The notes beneath the pieces are model-generated. The model did not search any database and was not told the DNA's origin. It saw only the letters and a program-made list of their open reading frames with translations. Positions 42,645 to 51,442 of a stretch of DNA of 64,000 bases are shown piece by piece. Positions within the stretch are counted from its first letter, which is position 1. Every line of letters begins with the position of its first letter. The stretch comes from Leifsonia sp052114085 (GTDB lineage: Bacteria; Actinomycetota; Actinomycetes; Actinomycetales; Microbacteriaceae): contig NZ_JBFREB010000001.1 in assembly GCF_052114085.1 (NCBI RefSeq), positions 1,364,001-1,428,000 on the forward strand, read 5' to 3'. The translations under genes were made by a program, and so were the position numbers.

Positions 42645-43533
42645 GGTCGTCCGCGCGGGACTCGCTCCCGCCGTCACCGGAGCAACCATCCTCGGAGTCG
42701 AGGTCTTCGAACCGCGATCGCTGAAGCGTCACGATCCCGTCGCCGGTGCCTTCGAGACGCTGCTCACCGGCCGCGTCATGCAGGGTCCGGTGCGCCGCGG
42801 CAAGTTCCTCTGGATCCCGCTCGAGGGCACGCCGCGCCGCGCGATCGTCGCCCACCTGGGGATGAGCGGCCAGATCCTCCTGCGGGAGCCGGGCACCGCC
42901 GAAGCGGGGCTCCTCCGCATCCGGCTCCACATCGAACATCCTGAACACGGCGAGCTCTGGGTGCACTTCGTCGACCAGCGCATCTTCGGATCGATGGCGG
43001 TGGATGCGCTGGTGCCGACGGCGGACGGCGCGCACGGCGGCTTCGGAACGGACGAGCCGCTGATCCCGACTCAGGTCGGCCACATCGCCCGCGACCCCCT
43101 GGACCCGGCGTTCGACGATGCCCTGTTCGCGGCGGCGCTCGCCCGCAAGAACACCGGCATCAAGCGCGCACTGCTTGACCAGACCCTGGTGAGCGGGATC
43201 GGCAACATCTACGCCGACGAGGCGCTCTGGGCCGCGCGCCTCCACTACGCCCAGCCGGCCAACTCGCTGAGTCGGGCGAAGGTCCGCGCGCTGCTCGCCG
43301 AGGTGCGCCACGTCCTCGAGAAGGCGCTGGCCGAGGGAGGCACCAGCTTCGACGCGCAGTACGTCAACGTCAACGGCGCATCCGGGTACTTCTCGCACAG
43401 TCTGAACGCCTACGGCCGCCAAGGCGAACCGTGCCCCCGCTGCGGGACCCCGATCGTCCGCGAGCAGTTCATGAACCGCGGCTCGCACTTCTGCCCGCAC
43501 TGCCAGCGCCTCCGCACCCCCCGCACGGCCTGA
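42622..43533 (+). CDS. mutM: formamidopyrimidine-DNA glycosylase
   Basis: Removes 8-oxoguanine and ring-opened purines in base-excision repair. The N-terminal catalytic proline is in PELPEVEVVRAGL. Then come RGKFLWIPLE, AHLGMSGQIL, DQTLVSGIGNIYADEALWAA (helix-two-turn-helix) and the C-terminal zinc finger CPRCGTPI...CPHCQ. GTG 42622 gives the mandatory P2 after start removal. The 303 residues are slightly longer than usual. It overlaps rnc by 23 bp, so the two are translationally coupled. Confidence 0.95.
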   Translation: MPELPEVEVVRAGLAPAVTGATILGVEVFEPRSLKRHDPVAGAFETLLTGRVMQGPVRRGKFLWIPLEGTPRRAIVAHLGMSGQILLREPGTAEAGLLRIRLHIEHPEHGELWVHFVDQRIFGSMAVDALVPTADGAHGGFGTDEPLIPTQVGHIARDPLDPAFDDALFAAALARKNTGIKRALLDQTLVSGIGNIYADEALWAARLHYAQPANSLSRAKVRALLAEVRHVLEKALAEGGTSFDAQYVNVNGASGYFSHSLNAYGRQGEPCPRCGTPIVREQFMNRGSHFCPHCQRLRTPRTA

Positions 43534-43606
43534 CCCGCCCCAGCCGCCCGATCCCCTCCCTTTCTGCTCGGCAGCCGAAAGGGAGGAGCTTCCGCGCGCG
43601 GGTCCG

Positions 43607-44668
43607 TCAGTCCAGCGTCTTCTGCCAGTGGCCGGTCAGGGCGTGCGGCCGGAACCCGAACGCGCGGTTGATCGCGAGCATCGGGTCGTTCTCGTCGGCG
43701 TTCCAGGTCAGGATGCGGCGGATGTGCGGCGCGCGCAGCCCGAGCTCCTGGATGTTCCGCAGTTTCACCGCAGTGCCGAGTCGGTGACCGCGGTGGGCGC
43801 GCGCGACGAGGGTGTCGTACTGCTCGGCCTTCGTCCCGTCGGCAGGCACGGCGAGCTCCGTGTATGCGGCGATCTGGCCGGTGGGCTCGTGCACCGCCGC
43901 GGTGACCAGCAACGGCTCGCCCCGTGCGACCAGCGTGCGCTCCTGCGACCGGACGCGCTCCCCATCCCAGTCCTCCGGGTCGACAGCGATCCCCGCCTGC
44001 GGGATGTCCGTCGCCATCCGGGCTTTCATCGTGGCGAACCTCTCCAGCAGGTCGTCCGGAGCCGAGCCCCACCAGGAGACCAGGCGGAACCCGCTCAGCG
44101 TCATCGTCAGGCCCGCTTCACGCTCGCGGGGGAGCGGCAGGTGCAGTTCACTCGACCGCTCGATCTGTCCGAGCGTGTAGCCGTTGCGCAGGGCGAAGCG
44201 CACATCCCGCGAGTCCCGGGGGAGGCCTGCTGTTCCGGCGGAGGCCCGAACCAGGCGGTCGGCGCCCTCGAGGGTCCGGATCGGGTGCTCGGTGTATGTC
44301 GAGATGACGCGGCGGCCGCCATCCGCCGCCAGCTCCTCGCCCTTCTGCAGCAGCGCGGTTCCGATCCCGCGCCCGCGCACCGCGGGGACGACATCCACCA
44401 GCAGCGACACCGTCTCCGATTCCTCGTCGAGCGGGAAGATCGCCTCCACCCGGCCGACGATCACGTCGTCCTCGACGGCGACGTAGACGATCCGCTCGGT
44501 GTACTCCTGCGCCCGGTGCTCGGCGAGGGCCTGCTCGGCCGTCTCGACGAAGTCGTCGTCGCCCCAGAGGTCGACGACGATACCGTTCAGGACCCCGATG
44601 AGCTCCTCGAACGCGGCGGACTCCCGGGTGCCGAGCACCTCGGGGATGGGCAGCCGCGTCACGCGCAT
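43607..44668 (-). CDS. tandem-GNAT acetyltransferase-like protein
   Basis: A 353-residue protein with two GNAT domains. The N-terminal one contains VDVVPAVRGRGIGTALLQKG, the acetyl-CoA-binding RxxGxG/A loop. The C-terminal one contains LVARAHRGHRLGTAVKLRN and the trailing NADENDPMLAINRAFGF, which matches the tail of many GNATs. Substrate unknown. The ATG has AGGAGG 10 nt upstream on the minus strand. It is transcribed opposite to its neighbours, and its promoter region (44669-44886) is shared with the binding-protein gene. Confidence 0.87.
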   Translation of the reverse strand: MRVTRLPIPEVLGTRESAAFEELIGVLNGIVVDLWGDDDFVETAEQALAEHRAQEYTERIVYVAVEDDVIVGRVEAIFPLDEESETVSLLVDVVPAVRGRGIGTALLQKGEELAADGGRRVISTYTEHPIRTLEGADRLVRASAGTAGLPRDSRDVRFALRNGYTLGQIERSSELHLPLPREREAGLTMTLSGFRLVSWWGSAPDDLLERFATMKARMATDIPQAGIAVDPEDWDGERVRSQERTLVARGEPLLVTAAVHEPTGQIAAYTELAVPADGTKAEQYDTLVARAHRGHRLGTAVKLRNIQELGLRAPHIRRILTWNADENDPMLAINRAFGFRPHALTGHWQKTLD

Positions 44669-44886
44669 CGCCGCACACCTCCTCGAGCCGGTCCGAGCGG
44701 GGCTTCAGCCTATCCAGCGTCCCTCGCGGTGTGAAGTCACGGCACGGTTTGGTTTCGATCGTGTAAATCCAGCGCCGGAATGGTGTGGCATTTAGTTGCG
44801 CGCACGGTAGTCTCAGCACACCTATTCGTGGTGCGACGAGGCAAGAACGCCGCGTTCGCGACGAATTGAACGTCGAGAGGCAGAAG

Positions 44887-46113
44887 ATGCTAGCGAAGAA
44901 AGTCACCATCGGTGCGGCCGTTGCAGCGGCAGTCGCACTGTTCCTCGCGGGATGTGCGAACCAGCCGTCCACGGGAGGAGCCACCAACGGGAACTCGTCC
45001 AAGGTCGACATTCCGGCGATCACGTCGGTTGATGTCCCCAAGGGCGCCGTGCTTCCCGCCGGTGATGGCAAGGCCACGTGTCCTGCGGGCCTGACCATCG
45101 GTTACGTAGGAGCGGAGACGGGCCCGAACGCCCAGCTCGGTATCAACATCTACAACGGGATCCAGCTGGCGATCGACCAGCACAACGCGTCCAACAAGGG
45201 CTGCCAGGTCGCCTTCAAGAAGTTCGACACCGAGGGTGACCCGAACAAGGCAACCGGTCCGGTGACCCAGGCGGTCAACGAGGCCGACATCGTCGGCGTC
45301 GTCGGCCTCCCGTTCTCGGGTGAGTCGAAGGCCACCGGCAACATCTTCGAGCAGCAGGGTCTGGTCCACATCACCCCGTCCGCGACCAACCCGGGTCTGA
45401 CGCAGAACGGCTGGAAGACCTTCTTCCGCGGTCTCGGCAACGACGCGGTCCAGGGTCCGGCAGCGGCGAAGTTCCTCACGGGCAAGCTCGAGGCCAAGAA
45501 GGTCTACCTGGTCCAGGACGACTCCGACTACGGAATCGGCCTCGGAACCCAGACCTCTAAGGCGCTCGGCGACGCGCTCGTCGGCACCGACAAGGTGACC
45601 ACCGGCCAGAAGGACTTCTCCGCGGTGATCTCCAAGATCATCAACGCGAAGCCGGACGCCGTGTACTACGCGGGCTACTACGCCGAGGGCGCTCCGTTCG
45701 ACCAGCAGCTGGTCAACAAGGGCTACAAGGGCACGTTCGTCGGCCCCGACGGTGTGAAGGACGACCAGTTCATCAAGCTGTCCGGCGACGCGTCCAGCAA
45801 CGCCTACTTCACCTGCCCCTGCATCCCGGGCGAGCTGATCCCCGACTTCGAGTCCGCCTACAAGAAGCTCGCAAGCGCCGAGCCGGGCACCTACTCGATC
45901 GAGGGCTACGACGCCGCAACCGTCCTCCTCGCCGGCATCGACAAGGGCAAGACGACCCGCGCCGACCTGCTGTCGTGGGTCAAGGACTACGACGCCGACG
46001 GCCTGAGCAAGCACTACAAGTGGGACGCCACCGGTGAGCTCCAGGCGCCGGCCGTCTACGGCTACAAGGTCGAGAACGGCAAGATCGTTCCGATCGGCAC
46101 CATCGGCGAGTAA
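44887..46113 (+). CDS. branched-chain amino acid ABC transporter substrate-binding lipoprotein
   Basis: Extracytoplasmic receptor of the Liv/HAAT family, anchored as a lipoprotein: signal MLAKKVTIGAAVAAAVALF and lipobox LAGC with C23. The mature part has the type I periplasmic-binding fold: LTIGYVGAETGPNAQLGINI, GIQLAIDQHNASNKGC, DIVGVVGLPFSGESKATG, VYLVQDDSDYGIG and YSIEGYDAATVLLAGID. ATG 44887 has GAGAGGCAGAAG upstream. It is followed by a strong terminator and then the permease and ATPase genes, so the receptor can be made in excess. Ligand (Leu/Ile/Val or another amide) is inferred. Confidence 0.94.
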   Translation: MLAKKVTIGAAVAAAVALFLAGCANQPSTGGATNGNSSKVDIPAITSVDVPKGAVLPAGDGKATCPAGLTIGYVGAETGPNAQLGINIYNGIQLAIDQHNASNKGCQVAFKKFDTEGDPNKATGPVTQAVNEADIVGVVGLPFSGESKATGNIFEQQGLVHITPSATNPGLTQNGWKTFFRGLGNDAVQGPAAAKFLTGKLEAKKVYLVQDDSDYGIGLGTQTSKALGDALVGTDKVTTGQKDFSAVISKIINAKPDAVYYAGYYAEGAPFDQQLVNKGYKGTFVGPDGVKDDQFIKLSGDASSNAYFTCPCIPGELIPDFESAYKKLASAEPGTYSIEGYDAATVLLAGIDKGKTTRADLLSWVKDYDADGLSKHYKWDATGELQAPAVYGYKVENGKIVPIGTIGE

Positions 46114-46127
46114 CGACGCCTCGTGAA

Positions 46128-46167
46128 GGGTGCCGCGGGCCCCATCGGCCCGCGGCACCCTCTTTTT
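46128..46167 (+). terminator. intrinsic terminator after the binding-protein gene
   Basis: Perfect 14-bp stem (46128-46141 with 46147-46160), 5-nt loop and a TCTTTTT tract. It probably lowers expression of livHMGF relative to the receptor. Confidence 0.93.
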
Positions 46168-46229
46168 CGGACTACGCTCGAAACTCGATCGGATCGACGA
46201 CGATCCGGCACTGACCCCTGGATGCTCGA

Positions 46230-47237
46230 ATGCTCGAAACCCTCGTCCTCCATCCCGCCCTCGACAGTTCCTGGATCAACTTCGACGTCAACGCGCTCGT
46301 CCAGAATTTCTGGAGCGCCACCTTCGACGGCCTCACATTCGGCGCCGTCTACGGACTGATCGCCGTCGGATACACGCTCGTCTATGGCGTGCTGAACCTG
46401 ATCAACTTCGCCCACTCCGAAGTCTTCATCGTCGGCGCCTACGGCGTCGTCGTCACCCTCACCACGCTCGGCTTCGGCCCGAGCGCGCCGAACCTGAGCC
46501 CCGGCGCCATCATCGGCGACCTCTTACTGGCGCTCATCGTCGGCATGCTGGCGTCCGCCGTCACCGCGTGGCTGCTGGAACGTGTGGCGTACCGGCCGCT
46601 GCGCAAGCGAAACGCGCCCCGCCTCGTGTTCCTCATCACGGCCATCGGCGCCTCGTTCGCCATCCAGTACGGGATCTTCCTGATCCGTGGAGCGAACGCG
46701 GAGCCGGCGGTGACCATGTTCGTCGCCCAGCCGATCTTCGACGTCTTCGGGACGATCGTGAACAGCCAGCAGCTGATCATCGTCATCGCCTCGGTGGTCC
46801 TGATGGTGGCGACCGACTGGTTCATCCGCCGCACCCGCACCGGCCGCGGCATCCGTGCCGTCGCGCAAGACCCGGACACGGCAACGCTCATGGGTGTGAA
46901 CAAGGAGCGCATCATCCAGATCACCTTCATCACCGGCGGTATCCTCGCGGGTGCCGCGGCGCTGTTCTACGTGATGCTCGTCCCCTCGGGCGTCATCTAC
47001 AACGGCGGCTTCATCCTGGGCGTCAAGGCATTCGCGGCGGCCGTCCTCGGCGGTATCGGCAACGTCCGCGGCGCCCTCCTCGGCGGCCTGCTGCTGGGCG
47101 TGATCGGAAACTACGGCCAGATCCTGCTCGGTGACTCGCAGTGGACCGACGTCGTCGCTTTCGTCGTCCTGGTCCTCGTGCTGCTCATCAAGCCGAGCGG
47201 CATCCTCGGCACCTCGCTCGGAAGGAGCCGCGCATGA
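46230..47237 (+). CDS. livH: branched-chain amino acid ABC transporter permease LivH
   Basis: One half of the membrane channel. About eight helices with the family motifs GAVYGLIAVGYTLVYGVLNL, NFAHSEVFIVGAYG, RGIRAVAQDPDTATLMGVNK (EAA-like cytoplasmic loop contacting the ATPase) and AFAAAVLGGIGNVRGALLGG. The 335 residues are normal. ATG 46230 is preferred over an in-frame ATG at 46221. The stop overlaps livM by four bases. Confidence 0.94.
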   Translation: MLETLVLHPALDSSWINFDVNALVQNFWSATFDGLTFGAVYGLIAVGYTLVYGVLNLINFAHSEVFIVGAYGVVVTLTTLGFGPSAPNLSPGAIIGDLLLALIVGMLASAVTAWLLERVAYRPLRKRNAPRLVFLITAIGASFAIQYGIFLIRGANAEPAVTMFVAQPIFDVFGTIVNSQQLIIVIASVVLMVATDWFIRRTRTGRGIRAVAQDPDTATLMGVNKERIIQITFITGGILAGAAALFYVMLVPSGVIYNGGFILGVKAFAAAVLGGIGNVRGALLGGLLLGVIGNYGQILLGDSQWTDVVAFVVLVLVLLIKPSGILGTSLGRSRA

Positions 47238-48466
47238 GCATGACAGAAGGTCCCCGGGTCCTCCCCGACGGTCGCGAAGAGCAGGCGGTCGACGCGCTGG
47301 AGGCCGGTCGCGGCAAGCGCGGCAATGGCCGGTTCCAGCAGCTCCGCGACCGCTGGAACAACCTGCCTCGCGCCGTCCAGTGGGCGTGGCTGCTGATCGT
47401 GGTCGTCATCGCCTACGCCCTGCCGTACCTGAACTTCTTCCCGCTGAGCACCGAGCCCGGCAACGACTGGGCGCTGGCCTGCTTCTCGATGGCCGTCTAC
47501 GCCCTCATCGCGATCGGCCTGAACGTCGTGGTCGGCTACGCCGGACTGCTCGACCTCGGGTACGTCGCGTTCTTCGCCGTGGGGTCGTACACCGCGGCGA
47601 TGCTGACCAGCCCGGACTCCCCGTTCGTCAAGATCCCGTACCTGTGGACGATTCCGGTCGCCATCGCGGTGACGATGACGTTCGGCATCATCCTGGGCGT
47701 TCCGACGCTCCGTCTGCGCGGCGACTACCTCGCCATCGTCACCCTCGGTTTCGGTGAGATCGTGCGCATCCTCGCCACGATCATCCCGGCGATGAAGGGC
47801 CAGGTCGGTTTCCAGAACGTCGGGCACCCGCCGGGGGAGAACGCCGACGGCGTCCCGATCTTCTCGAACTCGAACGGTGTGCCCTGGTACTGGCTGACGA
47901 TCACTGTGATCATCGTCATCCTTCTGCTCGTCGGCAACCTGGAGCGTAGCCGCGTCGGCCGCGCCTGGGTCGCCATCCGCGAGGACGAGGACGCCGCCGA
48001 GATCATGGGCGTGCCGACCTTCAAGTACAAGGTGTGGGCGTTCGCGATCGGCGCCGGTGTCGGCGGTCTGTCGGGCGCGCTGTTCGCCGGCCAGGTCGGC
48101 TTCGTCAACAACCAGAAGTTCGACGTGCAGACGTCGATCCTGTTCCTCGCGGCCGTCGTGCTCGGTGGCGCGGGCAACAAGGTCGGCGCGATGCTCGGTG
48201 GTGCGATCGTCGCGTACATCCCGCTGCGGTTCACCGTGATCGCCGACTACAAGTACCTGATCTTCGGTGTCGCTCTCGTGCTCATCATGATCTTCCGTTC
48301 GCAGGGGCTGTTCCCGGCGCGGCAGAAACTGCTGGCGTACGGCAGGCATGCCTACCGCATGGTGGCGGATGCGGCCAAGGGACGACCGCGGACGCCGACG
48401 GGCTCGACGCCCGTGGTCGACGCGGGGGCACTCGATGGAGACGGCGCGAAGGGAGGCGCACGATGA
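47234..48466 (+). CDS. livM: branched-chain amino acid ABC transporter permease LivM
   Basis: Second channel subunit. About ten helices, with ALIAIGLNVVVGYAGLLDLG, LRGDYLAIVTLGFGEIVRI, VAIREDEDAAEIMGVPTFK (ATPase-contact loop) and LAAVVLGGAGNKVGAMLGG. The first 45 residues are an extra polar, charged segment before helix one, and the C-terminal 45 residues form a disordered cytosolic tail. ATG 47234 overlaps the livH stop (ATGA); the stop overlaps livG in the same way. Confidence 0.94.
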   Translation: MSMTEGPRVLPDGREEQAVDALEAGRGKRGNGRFQQLRDRWNNLPRAVQWAWLLIVVVIAYALPYLNFFPLSTEPGNDWALACFSMAVYALIAIGLNVVVGYAGLLDLGYVAFFAVGSYTAAMLTSPDSPFVKIPYLWTIPVAIAVTMTFGIILGVPTLRLRGDYLAIVTLGFGEIVRILATIIPAMKGQVGFQNVGHPPGENADGVPIFSNSNGVPWYWLTITVIIVILLLVGNLERSRVGRAWVAIREDEDAAEIMGVPTFKYKVWAFAIGAGVGGLSGALFAGQVGFVNNQKFDVQTSILFLAAVVLGGAGNKVGAMLGGAIVAYIPLRFTVIADYKYLIFGVALVLIMIFRSQGLFPARQKLLAYGRHAYRMVADAAKGRPRTPTGSTPVVDAGALDGDGAKGGAR

Positions 48467-49374
48467 CGGACGCACGCGATACGGCCCCGGAAGAGGAGCC
48501 GAACCTCGGCGTGAACGAGGACGAGCTGGAGGCGGCGGGTATCGACCTCTCGGTCGCCGAGGCTGCCGCACCCGACCGCGACATCGCGGTCGAGGTCGGC
48601 GAGAACATCGTGGAGGTGCGCAATCTGACCGTCAAGTTCGGCGGTCTGACGGCCCTCGACGACGTGACCTTCGACATCAAGCGGGGCGAGATCCTCGGGC
48701 TGATCGGTCCGAACGGGGCCGGCAAGACGACCTGCTTCAACGCGATGACCGGCGTCTACAAGCCGACCAGCGGCGATGTGCTGCTGGAGGGTCAGACGAT
48801 CAAGGGTCGCAAGCAGCACCAGATCACGCGGATGGGTCTGTCCCGGACGTTCCAGAACATCCGTCTCTTCGGCGAGATGACCGCTCTGGAGAACGTGGTC
48901 GTCGGCCTGGACGCGCGGCACCGCACGTCGGTGCCGGGCGCCCTGCTGCGCCTGCCGCGGCACACCCGGGAGGAGAAGTCGTCGATCGAGCGGGGCATGG
49001 CTCTGCTCGAGTTCGTCGGCATCGCCGACCACGCCGGATCGCTGTCGCGGTCGCTGCCGTACGGCTACCAGCGCCGCCTGGAGATCGCGCGCGCACTGGC
49101 GACGGACCCGAAGGTTCTCTGCCTGGACGAGCCGGCTGCCGGCTTCAACCCTGCTGAGAAAGAGGAGCTGATGGACCTCATCCGGACCATCCGCGCCGAC
49201 GGGTACACCGTGCTGCTGATCGAACACGACATGAAGCTGGTCATGGGTGTGACCGACCGGATCGTGGTGCTGGAGTTCGGGCGCAAGCTCGCCGACGACA
49301 CTCCGGAGGCCATCCGCAACGACCCCCGTGTGATCGCCGCCTACCTCGGGGAGCCTGAAGATGACGTTGCTTGA
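48463..49374 (+). CDS. livG: branched-chain amino acid ABC transporter ATP-binding protein LivG
   Basis: ATPase subunit with Walker A GLIGPNGAGKTTCFNAMTG, Q-loop SRTFQNIRLFGEMTALENV, signature LPYGYQRRLEIARALA, Walker B VLCLDEPAAGFNP and H-loop LLIEHDMKLVMGV, all intact. It has an unusual acidic N-terminal extension of about 50 residues (MTDARDTAPEEEPNLGVNED) before the normal start at VEVRNLTVKFGG. ATG 48463 is fixed by the 4-bp overlap with livM. The stop overlaps livF by 14 bp. Confidence 0.95.
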   Translation: MTDARDTAPEEEPNLGVNEDELEAAGIDLSVAEAAAPDRDIAVEVGENIVEVRNLTVKFGGLTALDDVTFDIKRGEILGLIGPNGAGKTTCFNAMTGVYKPTSGDVLLEGQTIKGRKQHQITRMGLSRTFQNIRLFGEMTALENVVVGLDARHRTSVPGALLRLPRHTREEKSSIERGMALLEFVGIADHAGSLSRSLPYGYQRRLEIARALATDPKVLCLDEPAAGFNPAEKEELMDLIRTIRADGYTVLLIEHDMKLVMGVTDRIVVLEFGRKLADDTPEAIRNDPRVIAAYLGEPEDDVA

Positions 49375-50074
49375 GCTGAAGAACATCAGCGTTTCCTACG
49401 GCCGGATCGAGGCCATCCACGACATGTCGTTCTCCGTGGAGGAGGGCGAAGTCGTGAGCCTGATCGGGGCGAACGGCGCCGGCAAGTCGACGACCATGAA
49501 GACGATCTCGGGCATCCTCAACCCGTCGAAGGGGTCCATCCTGTTCGACGGTGAGGACATCACCAAGATGAAGGCGCACATCCGCGTGGTCCGCGGGATC
49601 TCGCAAGCGCCGGAAGGCCGGGGGATCTTCCCTGGCATGACGGTGATGGAGAACCTCGACATGGGAGCGTTCGGCCGCAAGGACCGTTCCAAGATGGGCG
49701 AGGACTTCGACCGGGTGTTCGCGCTGTTCCCGCGTCTCGCCGAACGCAAGACGCAGGTCGGCGGCACGATGTCCGGTGGTGAGCAGCAGATGCTCGCCAT
49801 CGGCCGTGCACTGATGTCGAACCCGCGTCTGCTTCTCCTGGACGAACCGTCGATGGGTCTCGCGCCCCAGTTCATCCGCCAGATCTTCACGATCGTGTCG
49901 GAGATCAACAAGCAGGGGACGACCGTCCTGCTGGTGGAGCAGAACGCCAACCAGGCGCTGGCCCGCGCACATCGCGCCTTCGTTCTGGAGACCGGCAGCA
50001 TCACTCACGCCGGTACCGGACGCGAGCTGCTGGCCGACCCCGCCATCAAGGAGGCCTACCTCGGCGTCGGGTGA
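49361..50074 (+). CDS. livF: branched-chain amino acid ABC transporter ATP-binding protein LivF
   Basis: Second ATPase of the transporter. Walker A SLIGANGAGKSTTMKTISG, Q-loop GISQAPEGRGIFPGMTV, signature MSGGEQQMLAIGRALM, Walker B LLLLDEPSMGLAP and H-loop LVEQNANQALA. The PEGRGIFPxM segment separates LivF from LivG. The length of 237 residues is normal. The ATG lies within the last codons of livG. Confidence 0.95.
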   Translation: MTLLELKNISVSYGRIEAIHDMSFSVEEGEVVSLIGANGAGKSTTMKTISGILNPSKGSILFDGEDITKMKAHIRVVRGISQAPEGRGIFPGMTVMENLDMGAFGRKDRSKMGEDFDRVFALFPRLAERKTQVGGTMSGGEQQMLAIGRALMSNPRLLLLDEPSMGLAPQFIRQIFTIVSEINKQGTTVLLVEQNANQALARAHRAFVLETGSITHAGTGRELLADPAIKEAYLGVG

Positions 50075-50093
50075 CGTCTCAACGCTTGTATAG

Positions 50094-50127
50094 GGTGCGC
50101 CGGTCCGTCAGGATCGGCGCACCTTCT
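50094..50127 (+). terminator. probable terminator of the liv operon
   Basis: Perfect 9-bp stem (50094-50102 with 50115-50123), 12-nt loop and a weak TTCT tail. The short T-run makes efficient intrinsic termination uncertain. Confidence 0.5.
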
Positions 50128-50141
50128 GCGTCTCAACAGTT

Positions 50142-50186
50142 ATGACAGTCTCTTCTTTGTCGGATACGATTAGTGAATTCGCTAAT
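50142..50186 (+). promoter_or_regulatory. promoter with palindromic operator for the XRE/nucleotidyltransferase module
   Basis: A -35 ATGACA (50142-50147), 17-nt spacer and -10 TACGAT (50165-50170) form a good promoter. An 18-bp palindrome, ATTAGTGAATTCGCTAAT (50169-50186, 16 of 18 bases symmetric), covers the -10 end and start site, where a bound repressor would block RNA polymerase. The likely repressor is the XRE protein encoded next. Confidence 0.65.
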
Positions 50187-50201
50187 CCGGGGGTGTCCGA
50201 C

Positions 50202-50774
50202 ATGCCACTCAGTTCTCAACTTAAAAAGGCGCGCGAGCAAGCGGGATGGACACAGAAAGAGGTCGCCGCCCGTTCGGGAATTGCGCACAGCGCCATCTCG
50301 CGGTTCGAGAACGGTAAGGCGAGTGTGACGACCGCCACCCTGGAGACTCTGGCTGACAGTCTTGGCGTCACTCTCGTGGCGGTTCCTGGACGCATCAATG
50401 CCGCCGCTGACGTTGCCCGCTTCATCCGCGCGCGGCTGGAGGTCGGGAATTCGGCCTCGGCGTTCCGCGGGCTCATCCAATTCTCCGACGACCTCAGAGC
50501 AGGCAACGCATTCACTACCGCCCTCAGCCTTGCGGTTGAGCCCGACACGACCGGCGACGTCCACTTCGATGCTGCGATCGCCGGGCTCGCCGAAATCCGT
50601 CTGGCCGAGTTGGGACTCGAGAGCCCGCCGTGGGTGACCGCGGACAGCAGATATGCGGAGATCGCGGAAGACTCGCTGGGGTATCTCTGGGCTGCGGACG
50701 ACTACGACGACACCGACCCTGTTCTCGTCGCGCATGGCGTCGTCCTTCCCCGCCAGACCCTGGCGAGTGTCTGA
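50202..50774 (+). CDS. XRE-family helix-turn-helix protein, antitoxin-like
   Basis: A 190-residue protein. The N-terminal Cro/C1-type HTH (about 1-65) has LSSQLKKAREQAGWTQKEVA, GIAHSAISRFENGKASVTTA and TLETLADSLGVTLVAV. The C-terminal 120 residues are acidic and unassigned, as in long antitoxins that cover a partner. ATG 50202 follows GGGGG by 8 nt and lies downstream of the promoter; the longer frame from 50142 would overlap the -35 box. Its stop shares one base with the partner start. AT-richer codon use than its neighbours suggests recent transfer. Confidence 0.82.
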   Translation: MPLSSQLKKAREQAGWTQKEVAARSGIAHSAISRFENGKASVTTATLETLADSLGVTLVAVPGRINAAADVARFIRARLEVGNSASAFRGLIQFSDDLRAGNAFTTALSLAVEPDTTGDVHFDAAIAGLAEIRLAELGLESPPWVTADSRYAEIAEDSLGYLWAADDYDDTDPVLVAHGVVLPRQTLASV

Positions 50775-51391
50775 TGGGCGTCGACGGCGCCCTCAGCCGA
50801 GATGATCTCGTCTGGGCGATCGATCGAATTCGACAAGATTTGAGGGCGATCGGTGTGACGGGAACGATCAAGATCATCGGCGGTTCGGCCATGATTCTCA
50901 GCGATCTGGCCGCTCGCGAGGCAACAATGGATATTGATGCTGTGGTAGCCGTTCCGACCGAAACCATTGATGCGATCGCGGCCGCTATCGGAAGAGAGCG
51001 TCGATGGCCAAACGACTGGTTCAATCGGCAGGCTCAGGGCCTGTATCCGGCCTATGCCGGTCATCCGCTCTGGAACCGAAGCGAGGATCTCTCCGACGAA
51101 ACATTGTCGATCGACTTGGCGACGCAAGAATCCCTGTTGGCAATGAAACTCAATGCCTCGCGAAAAGGTCGGGATAGCGACGACATCCGGGCGCTGATGA
51201 CAGCGTGTGAGATCCGCACCGTGGCCGAAGCCGACCAGCACTTCTCGGAGTACTTTCGAGGCGAGTCCATGCCGGACAAGGCGGTAGTCATGTTGCGCAG
51301 ACTGGGATACCCGGACGGCGATGAGAACATGTACCGTCACATCCCGGTGCCCGCTCCCTTGTCGTCTCGGCCGCCCAGCTCGCCGGCATAA
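50774..51391 (+). CDS. nucleotidyltransferase-fold protein (DUF6036/AbiEii-like), toxin candidate
   Basis: A 205-residue protein. The segment TIKIIGGSAMILSDLAAREA followed by TMDIDAVV matches the GG(S) plus DxD pattern of minimal nucleotidyltransferases. The next region WPNDWFNRQAQGLYP and the ESLLAMKLNASRKGRDSDDI helix are shared with AbiEii and DUF6036 proteins. Such enzymes form toxin-antitoxin or abortive-infection pairs with an HTH partner. ATG 50774 overlaps the XRE stop by one base (TGATG). Family assignment is by motif only; no homologue search was possible. Confidence 0.7.
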   Translation: MGVDGALSRDDLVWAIDRIRQDLRAIGVTGTIKIIGGSAMILSDLAAREATMDIDAVVAVPTETIDAIAAAIGRERRWPNDWFNRQAQGLYPAYAGHPLWNRSEDLSDETLSIDLATQESLLAMKLNASRKGRDSDDIRALMTACEIRTVAEADQHFSEYFRGESMPDKAVVMLRRLGYPDGDENMYRHIPVPAPLSSRPPSSPA

Positions 51392-51429
51392 CTGCGGCGC
51401 TCCGGCGCGGCGCACGCGTGAACGTCCGG

Positions 51430-51435
51430 TAAGTT
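51430..51435 (+). promoter_or_regulatory. -10 box TAAGTT for smc
   Basis: Hexamer ending 7 nt before GTG 51443, again a leaderless arrangement. Confidence 0.5.
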
Positions 51436-51442
51436 CGCCTGC

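Noticed and set aside
43628..44734. A 368-codon plus-strand frame opposite the GNAT gene
   Set aside because: It has no domain and is opposite a gene with two clear acetyl-CoA-binding loops and a Shine-Dalgarno sequence.
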